Assembly (NCBI GenBank): GCA_047611425.1
Contig: JBLFWJ010000164.1
Span: 1 to 7,321 of the forward strand
Direction: 5' to 3'
Source of the DNA: JBLFWJ01 sp047611425
GTDB taxonomy: Bacteria > Bacteroidota > Bacteroidia > UBA10329
Length of the DNA stretch: 7,321 nucleotides
Part shown: piece by piece, positions 7,201-7,321 of the stretch
Layout: the number at the start of each line of letters is the position of its first letter
Position numbering within the stretch: position 1 is the stretch's first letter
Program-made: the position numbers and the translations under genes
Notes under the pieces: generated by a model
Seen by the model: only the letters and a program-made list of their open reading frames with translations
Told to the model about the DNA's origin: nothing
The model's database searches: none

Positions 7201-7321
7201 CTATTTCCGTAATCATGACCGGAATCGGAATTGTATCCTTAGCTGGAATTGTGGTGAACAACGCGATTGTACTCATCGACTATATCGATCTTACTCGAGA
7301 AAGGCGAAAGCTTGAATTAGG
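4251..7321 (+). CDS. RND-family efflux permease (AcrB/HAE-like), 3' end outside window
   Basis: The frame is open for 1023 codons to the window edge with no stop or frameshift. It is the proton-driven inner-membrane subunit of the pump. TM1 is at about 24-41, followed by the MPKELFPEV motif and the first periplasmic porter domain. TM2-TM6 lie at about 351-498, with the TM4 signature LALGMLVDNGIVVIENIHR (404-422). TM7 is at 586-605, followed by the second porter domain, then TM8-TM10 at about 934-1012 with GIVVNNAIVLIDY. Of the AcrB proton-relay residues, D407 is kept (D411), D408 is replaced by N412 and K940 by N1003. Two extra hydrophobic segments (about 514-531 and 536-554) sit between TM6 and TM7, and TM10 lies about 63 residues further along than in AcrB. 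TM11, TM12 and the C-terminus lie beyond the window. The ATG at 4251 is the first after an in-frame TAA. Substrate is unknown; drug, bile-salt or lipid export are all possible. Confidence 0.95.
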   Translation, partial: MSQENKNSVIKEFGLSTLALKNSTSVLILTFLIMAGGILAYTTMPKELFPEVVMPQIYVRTVYPGNSPVDIENLITRPIEKEIKPLKGIKKMTSTSVQDNSIIIVEFNTDVPVEEALSDVKDAVDKANSELPSDLDIDPMVMEINMSEMPVMNINLSGDYSVDDLKEYAEILQDKIEVISEISSADIRGALNREININVDLHAMERVEVSFTDIENAIAYENMSISGGDILMDDTRRTIRISGEYETMQELENTIVKAEFGNIIYLRDIANVEDGYKERNSYARLGGDPVVSIDVVKKSGENLLAATERIKIALDECKANNYPSDLKITITNDQSDQVKSQLLNLENSIYSGVILVVMVLLFFLGLRNALFVGVAIPLSMLMSFVILSAMGVSINMMVLFALILALGMLVDNGIVVIENIHRQFHEGKTRMQAAREGVGEIAVPIISSTATTLAAFFPLLFWNDLMGEFMKFLPITLIAVLGSSLFVGLVINPVLASLYMVHGDEEKKTNFKKLMMWVGIEAVLSAIFYLTDNFSLGTLFAALAILTLLNGIALKPASQWFQNKLLPWMEKKYVSTMEFALTSWRPFVFFGATIVVMFASFIFVGIVGPQTVFFPENEPKYINVFVETAPGMDIEETNRIVLKMEAEVNTIVDPYMEAVNSIVTNIGEGSADPMDGPPAGETPNKAKITVAFKEFEDRMGISSSEVMRKLSDNLLKHPGVIVNVQKNNEGPPVGKPINIEVTGEDFEKLIAVANEIKAEVEAVDIPGVEGLKLDLETGKPELLINIDRGRARAFGLSTAQIGSTIRTALFGKEVSKYKDGEDDYPIMLKLQDDYRYKVSSLLNQKITFRDMTTGKIKQVPISAVADISFSTSYGAVKRRDQDRTITIWSNIIEGYNAAEINAQIQDLFGDRAMPDGYQVSFTGESEEQENAAAFLMKAFAIAIALIVLILVSQFNSGIKPLIIVGSVAFSTIGVFLGIILFGDTISVIMTGIGIVSLAGIVVNNAIVLIDYIDLTRERRKLEL

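Overview
The window reads as chromosomal DNA of a Bacteroidota bacterium, possibly a marine Flavobacteriales or Cytophagales type. The pointers are a Bacteroidota-style -7 promoter box (TAnnTTTG form) directly before a start codon, the absence of clear Shine-Dalgarno sites, an RND adaptor made as a lipoprotein, and moderate-to-low GC. The genus is not determinable from the sequence alone. All genes lie on the + strand.

Region 1 (1-663) is the 3' end of a gene for a cysteine-rich EGF-like exported protein with a beta-rich C-terminal domain. A 15-bp perfect hairpin (681-720) follows it, and the hairpin runs straight into the promoter (-7 box 720-727) of the next gene.

Region 2 (736-7321) is a four-gene tripartite efflux operon: a TetR/AcrR-type regulator (736-1365), a TolC-family outer-membrane channel (1376-2788), an HlyD/AcrA-type lipoprotein adaptor (2948-4093) and an RND inner-membrane permease (4251 to beyond the window edge). 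Together these would form a proton-driven pump from inner membrane and periplasm to the outside, probably controlled by the co-transcribed TetR protein. The substrate cannot be read from the sequence. The permease frame is uninterrupted over 1023 codons. It has two extra hydrophobic segments between its halves and a reduced set of proton-relay residues.

The least ordinary signal is in the two inter-gene gaps of the operon (159 and 157 nt). Both are filled with degenerate 7-bp-period repeats, mostly of the form CTYRMAR. In each gap one array begins at the upstream stop codon and another ends 3-9 nt before the next start codon. In the second gap the two arrays are in opposite orientation and could fold together. 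No wholly new gene system is visible; the pump itself is a well-known type.
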